Positions 1-8,459 of a DNA stretch of 64,000 nucleotides are shown here, piece by piece. The stretch comes from Palsa-504 sp963818225 (GTDB lineage: Bacteria > Actinomycetota > Actinomycetes > Streptosporangiales > Streptosporangiaceae): positions 394,650 through 458,649 of the forward strand of contig CAWFRO010000015.1 of NCBI GenBank assembly GCA_963818225.1, written 5' to 3'. Under the pieces are notes generated by a model. The model worked only from the letters and a program-made list of their open reading frames with translations, made no database searches and had not been told where the DNA came from. The translations under genes and the position numbers were made by a program. How positions within the stretch are numbered: position 1 is the first letter of the stretch; each line of letters begins with the position of its first letter.

Positions 1-2
1 TG

Positions 3-911
3 GGCTGGAAGCTCATCTGCCGCCTCCCGGAGTCATGGGCCCGGCGGGCCTTCACCGCGGTGGCCGACGTCGCCTGGCGGCGGCAGGGCCCGAAGGTCCA
101 GGTCCTCGAGGCCAACCTGCGCCGCGTGCTGAGCTGGAAGCAGGGCAGCCCGGAGGTGGACGGCCAGGAGCTTCGGGCCCTGTCCCGCGCCGCGCTGCGC
201 TCGTACGCCCGGTACTGGCTGGAGGTGTTCCGGCTGCCGGTGATCCCCGTCGAGCGGATCGTCTCCGGGATGCACATCGAGCCCGTGGGGGAGGCGGCGA
301 TGTTCGCCAACCTCCAGGCCGGCCGGGGCGTGGTCCTGGCGCTGCCGCACATGGGCAACTTCGAGCAGGCCGGCGCGTGGGTCGTGGCCCGCGGGGCCGG
401 CACGTTCACCACCGTCGTCGAACGGCTGCGGCCGGAATCGGTCTACGAGGCGTTCGTCCGGTTCCGCGAAGGGCTGGGCATGGAGGTCCTGCCGCTGACC
501 GGGAACCAGAGCCCGTTCGGGGTGCTGGCCCAGCGGCTGCGCGCCGGCGGCCTGGTCTGCCTGGTCAGCGACCGTGACCTGAAGGAAAGCGGCGTCGAGG
601 TCGAGATGTTCGGCGAGAAGGCGCGGATCGCCGCGACCGCGGCCCTCGCGGTGCACACCGGCGCCGCGCTGATGCCGGTGGCGACCTGGTTCGAGGGCGG
701 GGACTGGGGCGCGCGCATCTACCCGGAGATCCCGGTTCCTGTCTCAGGCACCCGGGCGGAGAAGGTCGCGGCCATGAGCCAGCAGCTGGCCCGGGTCTTC
801 GAGGAAGGCATCGCCGAGCACCCGCAGGACTGGCACATGCTCCAGCGCGTCTTCACCGCGGACCTTGACCCGGCCCGGCTGGCCGCGCCGCAGGGGACGA
901 GCGGGCCATGA
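3..911 (+). CDS. Phosphatidylinositol mannoside acyltransferase (PatA-type), 5' truncated
   Basis: Membrane-associated acyltransferase that adds a fatty acyl chain to a mannose of phosphatidyl-myo-inositol mannosides. The frame is open from base 3, and the residues before the first in-frame GTG (base 60) still look like family sequence (GWKLICRLPESWARRAF), so the true start lies upstream of the window. The HX4E acyltransferase motif is visible as HMGNFE about 95 residues after that GTG. Further family blocks are FTTVVERLRPESVYEAF and the C-terminal DWHMLQ. It overlaps the next gene by ATGA. Its position directly before pimA matches the conserved actinobacterial PIM locus (pgsA-acyltransferase-pimA). 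Family assignment is from recalled similarity to Mycobacterium Rv2611c. Confidence 0.9.
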   Translation, partial: GWKLICRLPESWARRAFTAVADVAWRRQGPKVQVLEANLRRVLSWKQGSPEVDGQELRALSRAALRSYARYWLEVFRLPVIPVERIVSGMHIEPVGEAAMFANLQAGRGVVLALPHMGNFEQAGAWVVARGAGTFTTVVERLRPESVYEAFVRFREGLGMEVLPLTGNQSPFGVLAQRLRAGGLVCLVSDRDLKESGVEVEMFGEKARIAATAALAVHTGAALMPVATWFEGGDWGARIYPEIPVPVSGTRAEKVAAMSQQLARVFEEGIAEHPQDWHMLQRVFTADLDPARLAAPQGTSGP

Positions 912-2716
912 AGATCGGGATGGTCTGCCCGTACTCCTGGGATGTGCCCGGCGGCGTTCAGCAGCACATCAGGGACCTGGCCGAGACCCTGATCGAGGAG
1001 GGGCACGACGTCTCGGTGATCTCCCCGGCCGACGACGACACGCCGCTGCCGCCGTACGTGGTCGGGGCCGGCCGCGCGGTGCCCGTTCCCTACAACGGGT
1101 CGGTGGCCCGGCTGTCGTTCGGCTTCCTGTCGGTGAGCCGCGTGCGCCGCTGGCTCAACCAGGGCGCCTTCGACGTGCTGCATGTGCACGAGCCCGCCGT
1201 CCCGAGCCTGTCCCTGCTGGCCTGCTGGGTGGCCTCGGGCCCGATCGTCGCCACCGTGCACACCGCGATACCCCGCTCGCGGGTGCTCGTCGTCACCTAC
1301 CCGGTGCTGCGCACCGCGCTGGAGAAGATCAACGGGCGGATCGCGGTCTCCGAGGCGGCCCGGACCACGCTGGTCGAGCACCTCGGCGGCGACGCGGTCG
1401 TCATCCCGAACGGCGTGGCCACCCGCCGCTACCGCAAGGCCGACCCGCTGCCCGGCTGGCCCGGGCCCGGCCAGGCCATCGGCTTCCTCGGCCGGCTGGA
1501 CGAGTCGCGCAAGGGCCTGCCCGTGCTGCTCAAGGCGTTCGAGATCCTCGGCCCGGCCCGGCCCGGGCTGCGCCTGCTGGTGGCCGGCCCGGCCGCGGAC
1601 GCCGCCGACGTGCTCCAGCGGGTCCCCGCCGGGCTGCGCGACCGGGTGGTGCTGCTCGGGCAGGTCAGCGAGGACGACAAGGTCCGTGTCCTGCACTCGG
1701 TCGACCTGTTCTGCTCGCCGAACACCGGCGGTGAGTCGTTCGGCATCGTCACCGCCGAGGCGATGGCGGCCGGGCTGCCCATCGTGGCCAGCGACATCGA
1801 GGCGTTCCGCGAGGTCCTGGACGGCGGGGAGGCGGGGGAGCTGTTCGCCGTGGGGGACCCCGGCGACCTGGCCCGGGCCGCCGGGCACCTGCTCGATGAC
1901 GAGGGCCGGCGCGCCGAGCTGTCGGCCGCCGCGCTGGCCGCGGTCGCCCAGTACGACTGGTCGGTCGTGGCCCGCGACGTCCTGCGCGTGTACGAGACGG
2001 TCATGCTCGGCCGCACCCGGGTCGCCGTGTCCGAGGACAGCGGCGGTTTCCGGTTGATCATCGACATCGTCCTGATCGTCGTGGGCGCGCTGTTCATAGG
2101 CGTCTACGTGTCCTGGCGGGCGGGCCGGCTCGACCGGCTGTACGCCCGGGTCGAGATGGCGCGCGCCGCGCTGGACGCGACCTTGCTGCGGCGCAGCTCG
2201 GTGGCCCAGGAGCTGGCCAGCTCCGGGCTGCTTGACCCGGCCACCAGCCTGCTGCTGGCCGCCGCCGCGCTGGGCACCAGGGGCGGCGAGCGGCCGCGGG
2301 ACCTGGCTGAGAGCGACCTGACCCGGGCGCTGCGGGCCGCCTTCAGCCAGCCGGACTTCCGTGCCTCGCTGAGCGGCAAGGAAGGCGCCGACGAGCTGCT
2401 GGCCGAGGTCGAGGAAGCCGCTCACCAGGTGTTCGTGGCCCGCAAGTTCTACAACGACCTGGCCGCGGCGACCAGGGACGCCCGCCGCCGCCCGCTGGCC
2501 CGTATCCTGCACCTGTCGGGCCGGGCGCAGGCCCCGGTGTTCTTCGAGATGGACGACTCCCTCATCGCCGACAAGGCCAGCGCCATCCTTTCCGGCTTAT
2601 GGTGCGCAGACTTAAGGCGGCGCTCAGGCGAGCCCGCTGCCGGCTGGCCATACGATGGAACGCAGCAGTCACGAGTGATCAAGCGAGGTTTTCAAGTTGT
2701 CCACTTTCAACGCTGA
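908..2716 (+). CDS. pimA: PimA-type phosphatidylinositol alpha-mannosyltransferase fused to a LemA-like membrane domain
   Basis: Residues 1 to about 370 are a GT4/GT-B glycosyltransferase that transfers mannose from GDP-mannose to phosphatidylinositol. The N-terminal block GMVCPYSWDVPGGVQQHI and the nucleotide-sugar block GGESFGIVTAEAMAAGLP are both present. Typical PimA proteins are about 380 residues; this frame is 602 residues. After about residue 380 comes one hydrophobic helix (LIIDIVLIVVGALFIGVYV), then a LemA-like helical region (RLDRLYARVEMARAALDATL). In related genomes that second part is normally a separate gene between pimA and pdxS. No stop separates them here; in-frame GTG (2027) and TTG (2054) could serve as internal starts but neither has a clear ribosome site. 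The last 40 or so residues look non-homologous and overlap the pdxS start, so a read-through or indel near the end is possible. Confidence 0.82.
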   Translation: MKIGMVCPYSWDVPGGVQQHIRDLAETLIEEGHDVSVISPADDDTPLPPYVVGAGRAVPVPYNGSVARLSFGFLSVSRVRRWLNQGAFDVLHVHEPAVPSLSLLACWVASGPIVATVHTAIPRSRVLVVTYPVLRTALEKINGRIAVSEAARTTLVEHLGGDAVVIPNGVATRRYRKADPLPGWPGPGQAIGFLGRLDESRKGLPVLLKAFEILGPARPGLRLLVAGPAADAADVLQRVPAGLRDRVVLLGQVSEDDKVRVLHSVDLFCSPNTGGESFGIVTAEAMAAGLPIVASDIEAFREVLDGGEAGELFAVGDPGDLARAAGHLLDDEGRRAELSAAALAAVAQYDWSVVARDVLRVYETVMLGRTRVAVSEDSGGFRLIIDIVLIVVGALFIGVYVSWRAGRLDRLYARVEMARAALDATLLRRSSVAQELASSGLLDPATSLLLAAAALGTRGGERPRDLAESDLTRALRAAFSQPDFRASLSGKEGADELLAEVEEAAHQVFVARKFYNDLAAATRDARRRPLARILHLSGRAQAPVFFEMDDSLIADKASAILSGLWCADLRRRSGEPAAGWPYDGTQQSRVIKRGFQVVHFQR

Positions 2717-3617
2717 GACTGAGACCACCTCCGGGCCGGGGACGGGTACCGCGCGAGTCAAGCGCGGCATGGCGGAGATGCTCAAGGGCGGCGTGATCAT
2801 GGACGTGGTGACGCCCGACCAGGCCAAGATCGCCGAGGACGCGGGCGCGGTCGCGGTGATGGCGCTCGAGCGCGTGCCCGCCGACATCCGCACCGAGGGC
2901 GGCGTGGCCCGGATGAGCGATCCGGACATGATCGACGGCATCATCGCCGCGGTGTCCATCCCGGTCATGGCCAAGTGCCGGATCGGGCACTTCGCCGAGG
3001 CGCAGGTGCTGCAGGCCATCGGCGTCGACTACATCGACGAGTCCGAGGTGCTGACCCCCGCCGACGAGGCCCATCACGTGGACAAGTGGAATTTCACGGT
3101 GCCGTTCGTGTGCGGGGCCACCAACCTGGGCGAGGCGCTGCGGCGGATTACCGAGGGCGCCGCCATGATCCGCTCCAAGGGCGAGGCCGGCACCGGCAAC
3201 GTGGTCGAGGCGACCCGGCACATGCGCACCATCAGGTCCGATATCGCGCGGCTGTCCGGCTTGCCCGCAGAAGAGCTGTTCACCGCGGCCAAGGAACTCG
3301 GCGCGCCGTACGAGCTGGTCGCCGACGTCGCCCGGGCTGGCCGGCTGCCGGTCGTGCTGTTCACCGCGGGCGGCATCGCCACCCCGGCGGACGCGGCCCT
3401 GATGATGCAGCTCGGCGCGGAGGGCGTGTTCGTCGGCTCGGGAATCTTCAAGTCCGGCGACCCGGCCAAGCGCGCCGCCGCGATCGTCAAGGCGACCACC
3501 TTCCACGACGACCCGGACGTGGTGGCCAAGGTCTCCCGCGGCCTCGGCGAGGCCATGGTCGGCATCAACCTGGACACGCTGCCCCCCGACCAGCACTACG
3601 CCGACCGCGGCTGGTAA
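2697..3617 (+). CDS. pdxS: Pyridoxal 5'-phosphate synthase subunit PdxS
   Basis: Synthase subunit of the DXP-independent vitamin B6 pathway. It condenses a pentose phosphate, a triose phosphate and PdxT-derived ammonia into PLP. The 306-residue length is typical. Signature blocks include RVKRGMAEMLKGGVIMDVVT, the lysine-bearing PVMAKCRIGHF, and the phosphate-binding RSKGEAGTGN with the second catalytic lysine. The C-terminus INLDTLPPDQHYADRGW is family-typical. The start is taken as TTG 2697 because the N-terminal MSTFNAET matches family starts and GAGG lies just upstream. The first ATG (2769) would remove conserved sequence. It overlaps the end of the preceding frame by 20 bp. pdxT follows after a 150-bp gap, so the two are probably co-transcribed. 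Confidence 0.95.
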   Translation: MSTFNAETETTSGPGTGTARVKRGMAEMLKGGVIMDVVTPDQAKIAEDAGAVAVMALERVPADIRTEGGVARMSDPDMIDGIIAAVSIPVMAKCRIGHFAEAQVLQAIGVDYIDESEVLTPADEAHHVDKWNFTVPFVCGATNLGEALRRITEGAAMIRSKGEAGTGNVVEATRHMRTIRSDIARLSGLPAEELFTAAKELGAPYELVADVARAGRLPVVLFTAGGIATPADAALMMQLGAEGVFVGSGIFKSGDPAKRAAAIVKATTFHDDPDVVAKVSRGLGEAMVGINLDTLPPDQHYADRGW

Positions 3618-3768
3618 TCCCGCCTGACCCCTACGCTGGCCCGGCCGGCCGCTGCGGCCCCGTCGGCCCTGTCCCGCGGCAGCCCTCCTCCCGCTGCGGC
3701 ACCCCGGGGCTGGCCGGGAAGAACGGCACCGGTTCCGGCGTTTTACCGAAGTTATGTTTGGAGGAACG

Positions 3769-4377
3769 ATGCCCGCGTCCGCGGCTCCGGTGATCGGGGT
3801 CCTCGCCCTGCAGGGCGACGTGCCCGAGCACCTGCGCGCCCTGACCGACTCGGGCGCCCGCGCGATCCCGGTCCGGCGCGCGGAAGAGCTCGGGCGCCTC
3901 GACGGCCTGGTGATCCCGGGCGGCGAGTCGACCACGCTGTGGCGGCTGTCGGTGGCCTTCGACATGCTCGAGCCGCTGCGCAAGCTGATCAGCTCCGGGC
4001 TTCCCGTCTTCGGGTCCTGCGCGGGGATGATCATGCTGGCCGACCGGCTCGCCGACGGCGCGGCGGGCCAGCTGACGTTCGGCGGCATCGACATGACCGT
4101 GCGCCGGAACGCGTTCGGCCGCCAGGTCGACTCATTCGAGAGCGACATCACGCTCACCGGGACGGCGGACCCCGCTCCGCTGCGCGCGGTCTTTATCCGC
4201 GCGCCCTGGGTGGAGCAGAATGGTGACAACGTCGCCGTCCTGGGCACCGAGGCGCGGACCGGTAGGATCGTCGCGGTCCGGCAGGGGCCACTGCTGGCCA
4301 CGGCCTTTCATCCCGAGCTGACCCCGGACCGGCGCATCCATGAGCTATTCGTTGACATTGTGAAGGACAACACATGA
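3769..4377 (+). CDS. pdxT: PLP synthase glutaminase subunit PdxT
   Basis: Class I glutamine amidotransferase that releases ammonia from glutamine and channels it to PdxS. The family's GGES motif, the nucleophile Cys in FGSCAGMIML and the His-Glu pair in FHPEL are all present. Start ATG 3769 is preferred over ATG 3754 because GGAGG (3760-3764) sits just before it and family proteins begin close to IGVLALQGDV. The product is 202 residues, the usual size. The stop codon overlaps the yebC start (ATGA), implying translational coupling. Confidence 0.94.
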   Translation: MPASAAPVIGVLALQGDVPEHLRALTDSGARAIPVRRAEELGRLDGLVIPGGESTTLWRLSVAFDMLEPLRKLISSGLPVFGSCAGMIMLADRLADGAAGQLTFGGIDMTVRRNAFGRQVDSFESDITLTGTADPAPLRAVFIRAPWVEQNGDNVAVLGTEARTGRIVAVRQGPLLATAFHPELTPDRRIHELFVDIVKDNT

Positions 4378-5123
4378 GCGGCCACTCCAAGTGGGCCACC
4401 ACCAAGCACAAGAAGGCGGTGGTCGACGCCAAGCGCGGCAAGCTGTTCGCCAAGCTGATCAAGAACGTCGAGGTCGCCGCCCGCACCGGCGGCGGAGACC
4501 CGGCCGGGAACCCGACCTTGTACGACGCGATCCAGAAGGCGAAGAAGAGCTCGGTCCCGAACGAGAACATCGACCGGGCTGTCCGCCGCGGCAGCGGTGC
4601 CGAGGGCGACGGCGCCCAGTACGAGACGATCACCTACGAGGGTTACGCCCCCGGCGGGGTCGCGGTCCTGGTGGAGTGCCTGACCGACAACCGGAACCGG
4701 GCCGCCTCGGACGTGCGGACCGCGTTCAGCCGCAACGGCGGCTCGCTGGCCGACCCCGGGTCGGTGTCGTACCTGTTCCACCGCAAGGGCGTCGTCGTGG
4801 TGGAGAAAAAGGGCGTGAGCGAGGACGACGTGCTGACCGCCGTGCTCGACGCGGGCGCGGAAGAGGTCAACGACCTGGGCGAGTCCTTCGAGGTCGTGTC
4901 CGAGCCGGCCGACCTGGTGGCGACCCGCACGGCCCTGCAGGACGCGGGCATCGACTACGACTCCGCGGACGTGGCCTTCCTGCCCAGCGTCGAGATCGAC
5001 CTGGACGAGGATCACGCCAAGCGGGTATTCCGGCTGATCGAGGCCCTCGAGGACTCCGATGACGTGCAGGATGTGTACGCCAACTACTCGGTTCCCGACG
5101 AGATCATGGAGAAACTCGGCTGA
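4374..5123 (+). CDS. YebC/TACO1-family protein
   Basis: Highly conserved cytoplasmic protein of 249 residues. The family is annotated as transcriptional regulators, and members have also been linked to relief of ribosome stalling at proline-rich stretches. The diagnostic N-terminus MSGHSKWATTKHKKAVVDAK and the block GYAPGGVAVLVECLTDNRNR are present. It lies between pdxT and ruvC, the standard actinobacterial order. A 250-bp gap with short repeats separates it from ruvC. Confidence 0.94.
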   Translation: MSGHSKWATTKHKKAVVDAKRGKLFAKLIKNVEVAARTGGGDPAGNPTLYDAIQKAKKSSVPNENIDRAVRRGSGAEGDGAQYETITYEGYAPGGVAVLVECLTDNRNRAASDVRTAFSRNGGSLADPGSVSYLFHRKGVVVVEKKGVSEDDVLTAVLDAGAEEVNDLGESFEVVSEPADLVATRTALQDAGIDYDSADVAFLPSVEIDLDEDHAKRVFRLIEALEDSDDVQDVYANYSVPDEIMEKLG

Positions 5124-5154
5124 CCTCCGGCCCTCCGCTCCGGCTCTTTACTTA

Positions 5155-5174
5155 TGCCGAACGGGCCGTGGTGC
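5155..5174. repeat. Copy A of a 20-bp interspersed intergenic sequence
   Basis: TGCCGAACGGGCCGTGGTGC lies 31 bp after the yebC stop. The identical 20-mer is at 57183-57202, and a one-mismatch copy is at 44325-44344. All three are intergenic. Function is unknown; it could be a dispersed repeat or a binding site. Confidence 0.75.
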
Positions 5175-5200
5175 GTGCCCGCCCCATCGCCTTCCGCCCA

Positions 5201-5253
5201 TCGCCTTCCCGGCCCGCGCTCGCCTTCCGGCCCGCGTCGCCTTCCGGCCCGCG
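5201..5253. repeat. 17-19 bp tandem repeats before ruvC
   Basis: About three head-to-tail copies of a unit close to TCGCCTTCCGGCCCGCG fill the yebC-ruvC gap, with a fourth partial copy following. No promoter is obvious here. Probably slippage-prone low-complexity DNA. Confidence 0.7.
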
Positions 5254-5373
5254 TCGCCTGGCCCGGTTCCCGGCGCAACACGCCGGCCCGCGGTGCGGGA
5301 CGCGAGGCCCCGGCCGGGGTAGGTTCGTGACGAACAGATGTTCGTGGACCCCCCGCGCCGGACGGAGCACCTG

Positions 5374-5931
5374 GTGAGCCTGACCTATGCGCGGCACCCG
5401 GTCCGGGTGCTCGGCGTCGACCCCGGGCTGACCAGATGCGGTGTCGGCGTGGTGGACGGGGCGCCGGGCCGGGCGCTGCGCCTGGTCCGGGTCGGGGTCA
5501 TCAGGACCTCGGCCGACGACGACATCGCGGTACGGCTGCTGGCCATCGAGACCGAGCTGGAGAGCTGGCTGGACGAATGCCAGCCCGACGCGGTGGCCGT
5601 CGAGCGGGTCTTCAGCCAGCAGAACGTCCGGACGGTGATGGGCACGGCCCAGGCCGGCGCGGTCGCGATCGTGTGCGCCGCCCGCCGCGGGCTGCCGGTC
5701 GCGACCCACACCCCGAGCGAGGTCAAAGCGGCCGTGACCGGCAACGGGCGGGCCGGCAAGGAGCAGGTCACGACCATGGTCACCAAGCTGCTGCGGATCA
5801 CCGACCCGCCGCGCCCGGCCGACGCGGCCGACGCGCTGGCCCTGGCCATCTGCCATCTGTGGCGCGGCGGCGGGACCGGGCTGCGGCTCGCCGCCCTGGA
5901 CCGGCTGGCTGCGGCCAAGACCAGGAGGTAG
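5374..5931 (+). CDS. ruvC: Crossover junction endodeoxyribonuclease RuvC
   Basis: Holliday-junction resolvase, 185 residues from the chosen start. It works with the RuvAB branch-migration motor encoded immediately downstream. Conserved acidic catalytic positions are visible in GVDPGLTRCG (first Asp), AVERVF (Glu) and DAADALALAICH (C-terminal Asp cluster). GTG 5374 is chosen because GGAG sits six bases upstream and the protein then begins a few residues before the conserved RVLGVDPG. An in-frame ATG at 5338 would add 12 unlikely residues. AGGAGG before ruvA lies at the very end of this gene. Confidence 0.93.
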   Translation: MSLTYARHPVRVLGVDPGLTRCGVGVVDGAPGRALRLVRVGVIRTSADDDIAVRLLAIETELESWLDECQPDAVAVERVFSQQNVRTVMGTAQAGAVAIVCAARRGLPVATHTPSEVKAAVTGNGRAGKEQVTTMVTKLLRITDPPRPADAADALALAICHLWRGGGTGLRLAALDRLAAAKTRR

Positions 5932-5933
5932 AC

Positions 5934-6563
5934 GTGATCGCTCATCTGCGCGGCACGGTCGCCGGGGTGGCCCCCGACGGCGCCGTCATCGAGGTCGGCG
6001 GCGTCGGCATGCGGGTGCAGTGCACACCGGGTACCCTGGCCACGCTCCGGCCCGGCGAGCCGGTCCAGGTGGCCACGTCCCTCGTGGTCAGGGAGGACTC
6101 GCTGACTCTCTACGGCTTCGGCTCCGACGACGAGCGGAACGTCTTCGAGCTGCTGCAGACGGCCAGCGGCGTCGGGCCCAGGCTGGCCCTGGCCATGCTG
6201 GCCGTGCACCCCCCCGACGCGCTGCGCCGTGCCGTGTCCACCGAAGACCTGGGCGCGCTGACCATGGTCCCCGGCATCGGCAAGAAGGGGGCGGAGCGGA
6301 TCGTCCTGGAGCTGCGGGACCGGCTCGGCCCGCCCGGCGAGAGCGGCGCCGCGGACGGCGTGCCCGGCGGCCGCCCGCAGCGGGTTCCCCAGTGGCGCGA
6401 CCAGGTGCAATCTGGCCTGGTCAACCTGGGCTGGGCGCCCCGTGACGCCGACCAGGCCATCGCGGCCCTGACCGAAGACGGCACGATCGGCGCGGCGGAC
6501 GGCGAGCCGGTCGACGTGGCCATGGTGCTGCGGGCCGCCCTGCGCAAGCTCAGCAAGCAATGA
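5934..6563 (+). CDS. ruvA: Holliday junction branch migration protein RuvA
   Basis: DNA-binding tetramer subunit that grips the four-way junction and recruits RuvB. The 209-residue protein starts IAHLRGTVAGVAPDGAVIEV (OB-fold). It has helix-hairpin-helix motifs around TASGVGPRLALAML and VPGIGKKGAERIV, and ends in the small RuvB-binding domain (ALTEDG..AMVLRAALRKLS). GTG 5934 follows AGGAGG (5923-5928) at good spacing. The stop overlaps the ruvB ATG by four bases. Confidence 0.95.
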   Translation: MIAHLRGTVAGVAPDGAVIEVGGVGMRVQCTPGTLATLRPGEPVQVATSLVVREDSLTLYGFGSDDERNVFELLQTASGVGPRLALAMLAVHPPDALRRAVSTEDLGALTMVPGIGKKGAERIVLELRDRLGPPGESGAADGVPGGRPQRVPQWRDQVQSGLVNLGWAPRDADQAIAALTEDGTIGAADGEPVDVAMVLRAALRKLSKQ

Positions 6564-7672
6564 CACCGGACCGCGACCAGATGGACCCGCTGGCCCAGGC
6601 CGAAGAAGCCGAGCTGGCCCGGCGCCGGGCCCCCGAGCCCGAGGACGTCCCGGGCCTCACCTCCACGCTGGCGGACGCGGACGAGCGGGATATCGAGAGC
6701 GCGCTGCGGCCCAAGCGGCTCACCGAGTTCACCGGCCAGGCCCGGGTGCGCGAGCAGCTGTCGCTGATCCTGACCAGCGCCCTGCGCCGGGGCCGGCCAC
6801 CGGATCACGTGCTGCTGTCCGGCCCGCCCGGCCTGGGCAAGACCACCATCGCGATGATCGTGGCCGCCGAGCTCGGCGCCCCGCTGCGCATCACCAGCGG
6901 GCCGGCCATCGAGCGGTCCGGTGACCTGGCCGCCATCTTGTCCACGCTCAGCCAGGGCGAGGTCATCTTCATCGACGAGATCCACCGCCTGGCCCGGCCC
7001 GCCGAGGAGATGCTGTACCTGGCCATGGAGGACTTCCGGGTCGACGTGGTCATCGGGAAGGGACCAGGCGCGACCGCGATCCCGCTGGAGATCGCGCCGT
7101 TCACGCTGGTCGGGGCGACGACGCGGGCCGGGCTGCTGCCGGCCCCGCTGCGGGACAGGTTCGGCTTCACCGCGCACCTGGATTTCTACGCTCCCGCCGA
7201 GCTCGAGCACATCATCCGCCGGTCCGCCGGGCTGCTCGGGGTGACTCTCACCGACGAGGGCGCGACCGAGCTGTCCACCCGGTCGCGCGGCACCCCGCGG
7301 ATCGCGAACCGGCTGCTGCGCCGGGTCCGCGACTACGCTGAGGTCCGGGCCGACGGAGTGGTGACCCTGGACATTGCCCGCGCCGCGCTCGAGCTTTATG
7401 AGGTGGACGCTCGGGGTCTGGACCGCCTTGACCGGGGGGTCCTGGACGCCGTGGTCCGCCGGTTCGGCGGCGGGCCGGTCGGCCTGTCCACCCTGGCCGT
7501 GGCCCTGGGGGAGGAGGCGGAGACGGTCGAGGTGGTGGCCGAGCCGTTCCTGGTCCGGTGCGGGCTGCTGGCGCGGACCCCGCGCGGCCGGGTGGCCACC
7601 GCGGCCGGCTGGGCCCATCTCGGCCTGACGCCCCCGGCCGCCCTGACCGAATCGCCGACCCTGTTCGAGTAG
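6560..7672 (+). CDS. ruvB: Holliday junction branch migration helicase RuvB
   Basis: Hexameric AAA+ ATPase that pumps DNA through the RuvA-bound junction. Walker A is GPPGLGKTT, Walker B is IFIDEIHR, sensor 1 is GATTRAG, and the arginine-finger region is PLRDRFG. The C-terminal winged helix runs to RTPRGRVATAAGW. The product is 370 residues, slightly longer than most because of an acidic N-terminal extension of about 35 residues. It overlaps ruvA by ATGA, so the RuvCAB genes form one coupled unit. Confidence 0.96.
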   Translation: MTPDRDQMDPLAQAEEAELARRRAPEPEDVPGLTSTLADADERDIESALRPKRLTEFTGQARVREQLSLILTSALRRGRPPDHVLLSGPPGLGKTTIAMIVAAELGAPLRITSGPAIERSGDLAAILSTLSQGEVIFIDEIHRLARPAEEMLYLAMEDFRVDVVIGKGPGATAIPLEIAPFTLVGATTRAGLLPAPLRDRFGFTAHLDFYAPAELEHIIRRSAGLLGVTLTDEGATELSTRSRGTPRIANRLLRRVRDYAEVRADGVVTLDIARAALELYEVDARGLDRLDRGVLDAVVRRFGGGPVGLSTLAVALGEEAETVEVVAEPFLVRCGLLARTPRGRVATAAGWAHLGLTPPAALTESPTLFE

Positions 7673-7722
7673 CGCCCTCCGTGCTCGAGTAGTGCCCGTG
7701 TGTCCGTGCTGGATTAGTGCCC
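7661..7722 (+). repeat. Imperfect triplicate of the ruvB stop-codon context
   Basis: The end of ruvB (TTCGAGTAGCGCC) is followed by CTCGAGTAGTGCC and then GGATTAGTGCC, so the TAG and its flanks recur at 20- and 25-bp spacing. The extra TAGs are not in the ruvB frame. Similar echoes follow ech, aspS and osmC in this window. Confidence 0.6.
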
Positions 7723-7770
7723 CGCCAGGTCGCGCACCGGTCACGTTAGGCGGCAAAACCTCGTAGCCTG

Positions 7771-7799
7771 TTGGTGCGCAGCGTAAGCGCGGTTAAACT
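7771..7799 (+). promoter_or_regulatory. Candidate promoter for yajC-secD-secF
   Basis: TTGGTG (7771-7776) and TAAACT (7794-7799) are separated by 17 bp, a plausible housekeeping-sigma arrangement about 70 bp before yajC. The match is moderate, so this is an inference. Confidence 0.35.
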
Positions 7800-7866
7800 T
7801 CGGCAGTTGGCCGATGGCCTCCGCCACGACCACGCTCGCAGAATCAACCGGAAGGATGCCCCGGCC

Positions 7867-8415
7867 ATGGGGAGTTTGGCAGCGGTCGTCGCGGCGACCT
7901 CCAGCAAGACATCGAGCAGCTCGTACACGTTCCTGCTGCTGATCGTGCTCGTCTTCGTCGGCTTCTACTTCCTGATGATCCGGCCCCAGCGGCGCCGGCA
8001 GCAGCAGGCCCAGCAGCAGCAGCGCACGCTTGCCCCTGGGTCCAGGGTCAAGACCACGGCCGGGATGTACGCCACCGTGGTCGAGGTGGACGGTGACGAC
8101 GTGATTCTCGAGGTCGCGCCCGGCGTGGAGGTCCGCTACATACGGCGCGCTGTCATGGAGGTCATGACGTCCGGCGAGGACGAGGAGACCGAGCCGGAGG
8201 CCGACGACGAGGTTGAGTACGCCGAAGACGCCGGGTACGAGCAGGACGACGACTACCCAGAGGACAGCGAGCCGTCCGACGTGGACGACAGCGCGGCAGA
8301 CCACAGCGCCACTGACCACGGTGCCGGAGCCGCCGAGCCCGGATCCCGCAACGAGGACCCGGCCGGTTCGCACGACGCCAACCACGCCAGGACCGGCACG
8401 GATAACGCGTTCTGA
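7867..8415 (+). CDS. yajC: Preprotein translocase accessory subunit YajC
   Basis: Small inner-membrane partner of SecDF. One N-terminal transmembrane helix (FLLLIVLVFVGFYFLMI) is followed by the family RPQRRRQQQ motif and the YajC core (LAPGSRVKTTAGMYATVVEV). After the core comes an unusually acidic, disordered tail of about 85 residues (EDEETEPEADDEVEY and onward), giving 182 residues in total. Start ATG 7867 has GGAAGG at 7850-7855. A longer in-frame reading upstream is basic and unlike the family. secD begins 44 bp later. Confidence 0.9.
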   Translation: MGSLAAVVAATSSKTSSSSYTFLLLIVLVFVGFYFLMIRPQRRRQQQAQQQQRTLAPGSRVKTTAGMYATVVEVDGDDVILEVAPGVEVRYIRRAVMEVMTSGEDEETEPEADDEVEYAEDAGYEQDDDYPEDSEPSDVDDSAADHSATDHGAGAAEPGSRNEDPAGSHDANHARTGTDNAF

Positions 8416-8459
8416 GCCGTCGGCTTAACGGGCAACGACGCACCTAAGAAGGCGGAGAA

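Noticed and set aside
3618..3753. Separate small gene between pdxS and pdxT
   Set aside because: No frame has a start with a ribosome site or family-like sequence; the gap looks like spacer with GC-rich inverted segments.
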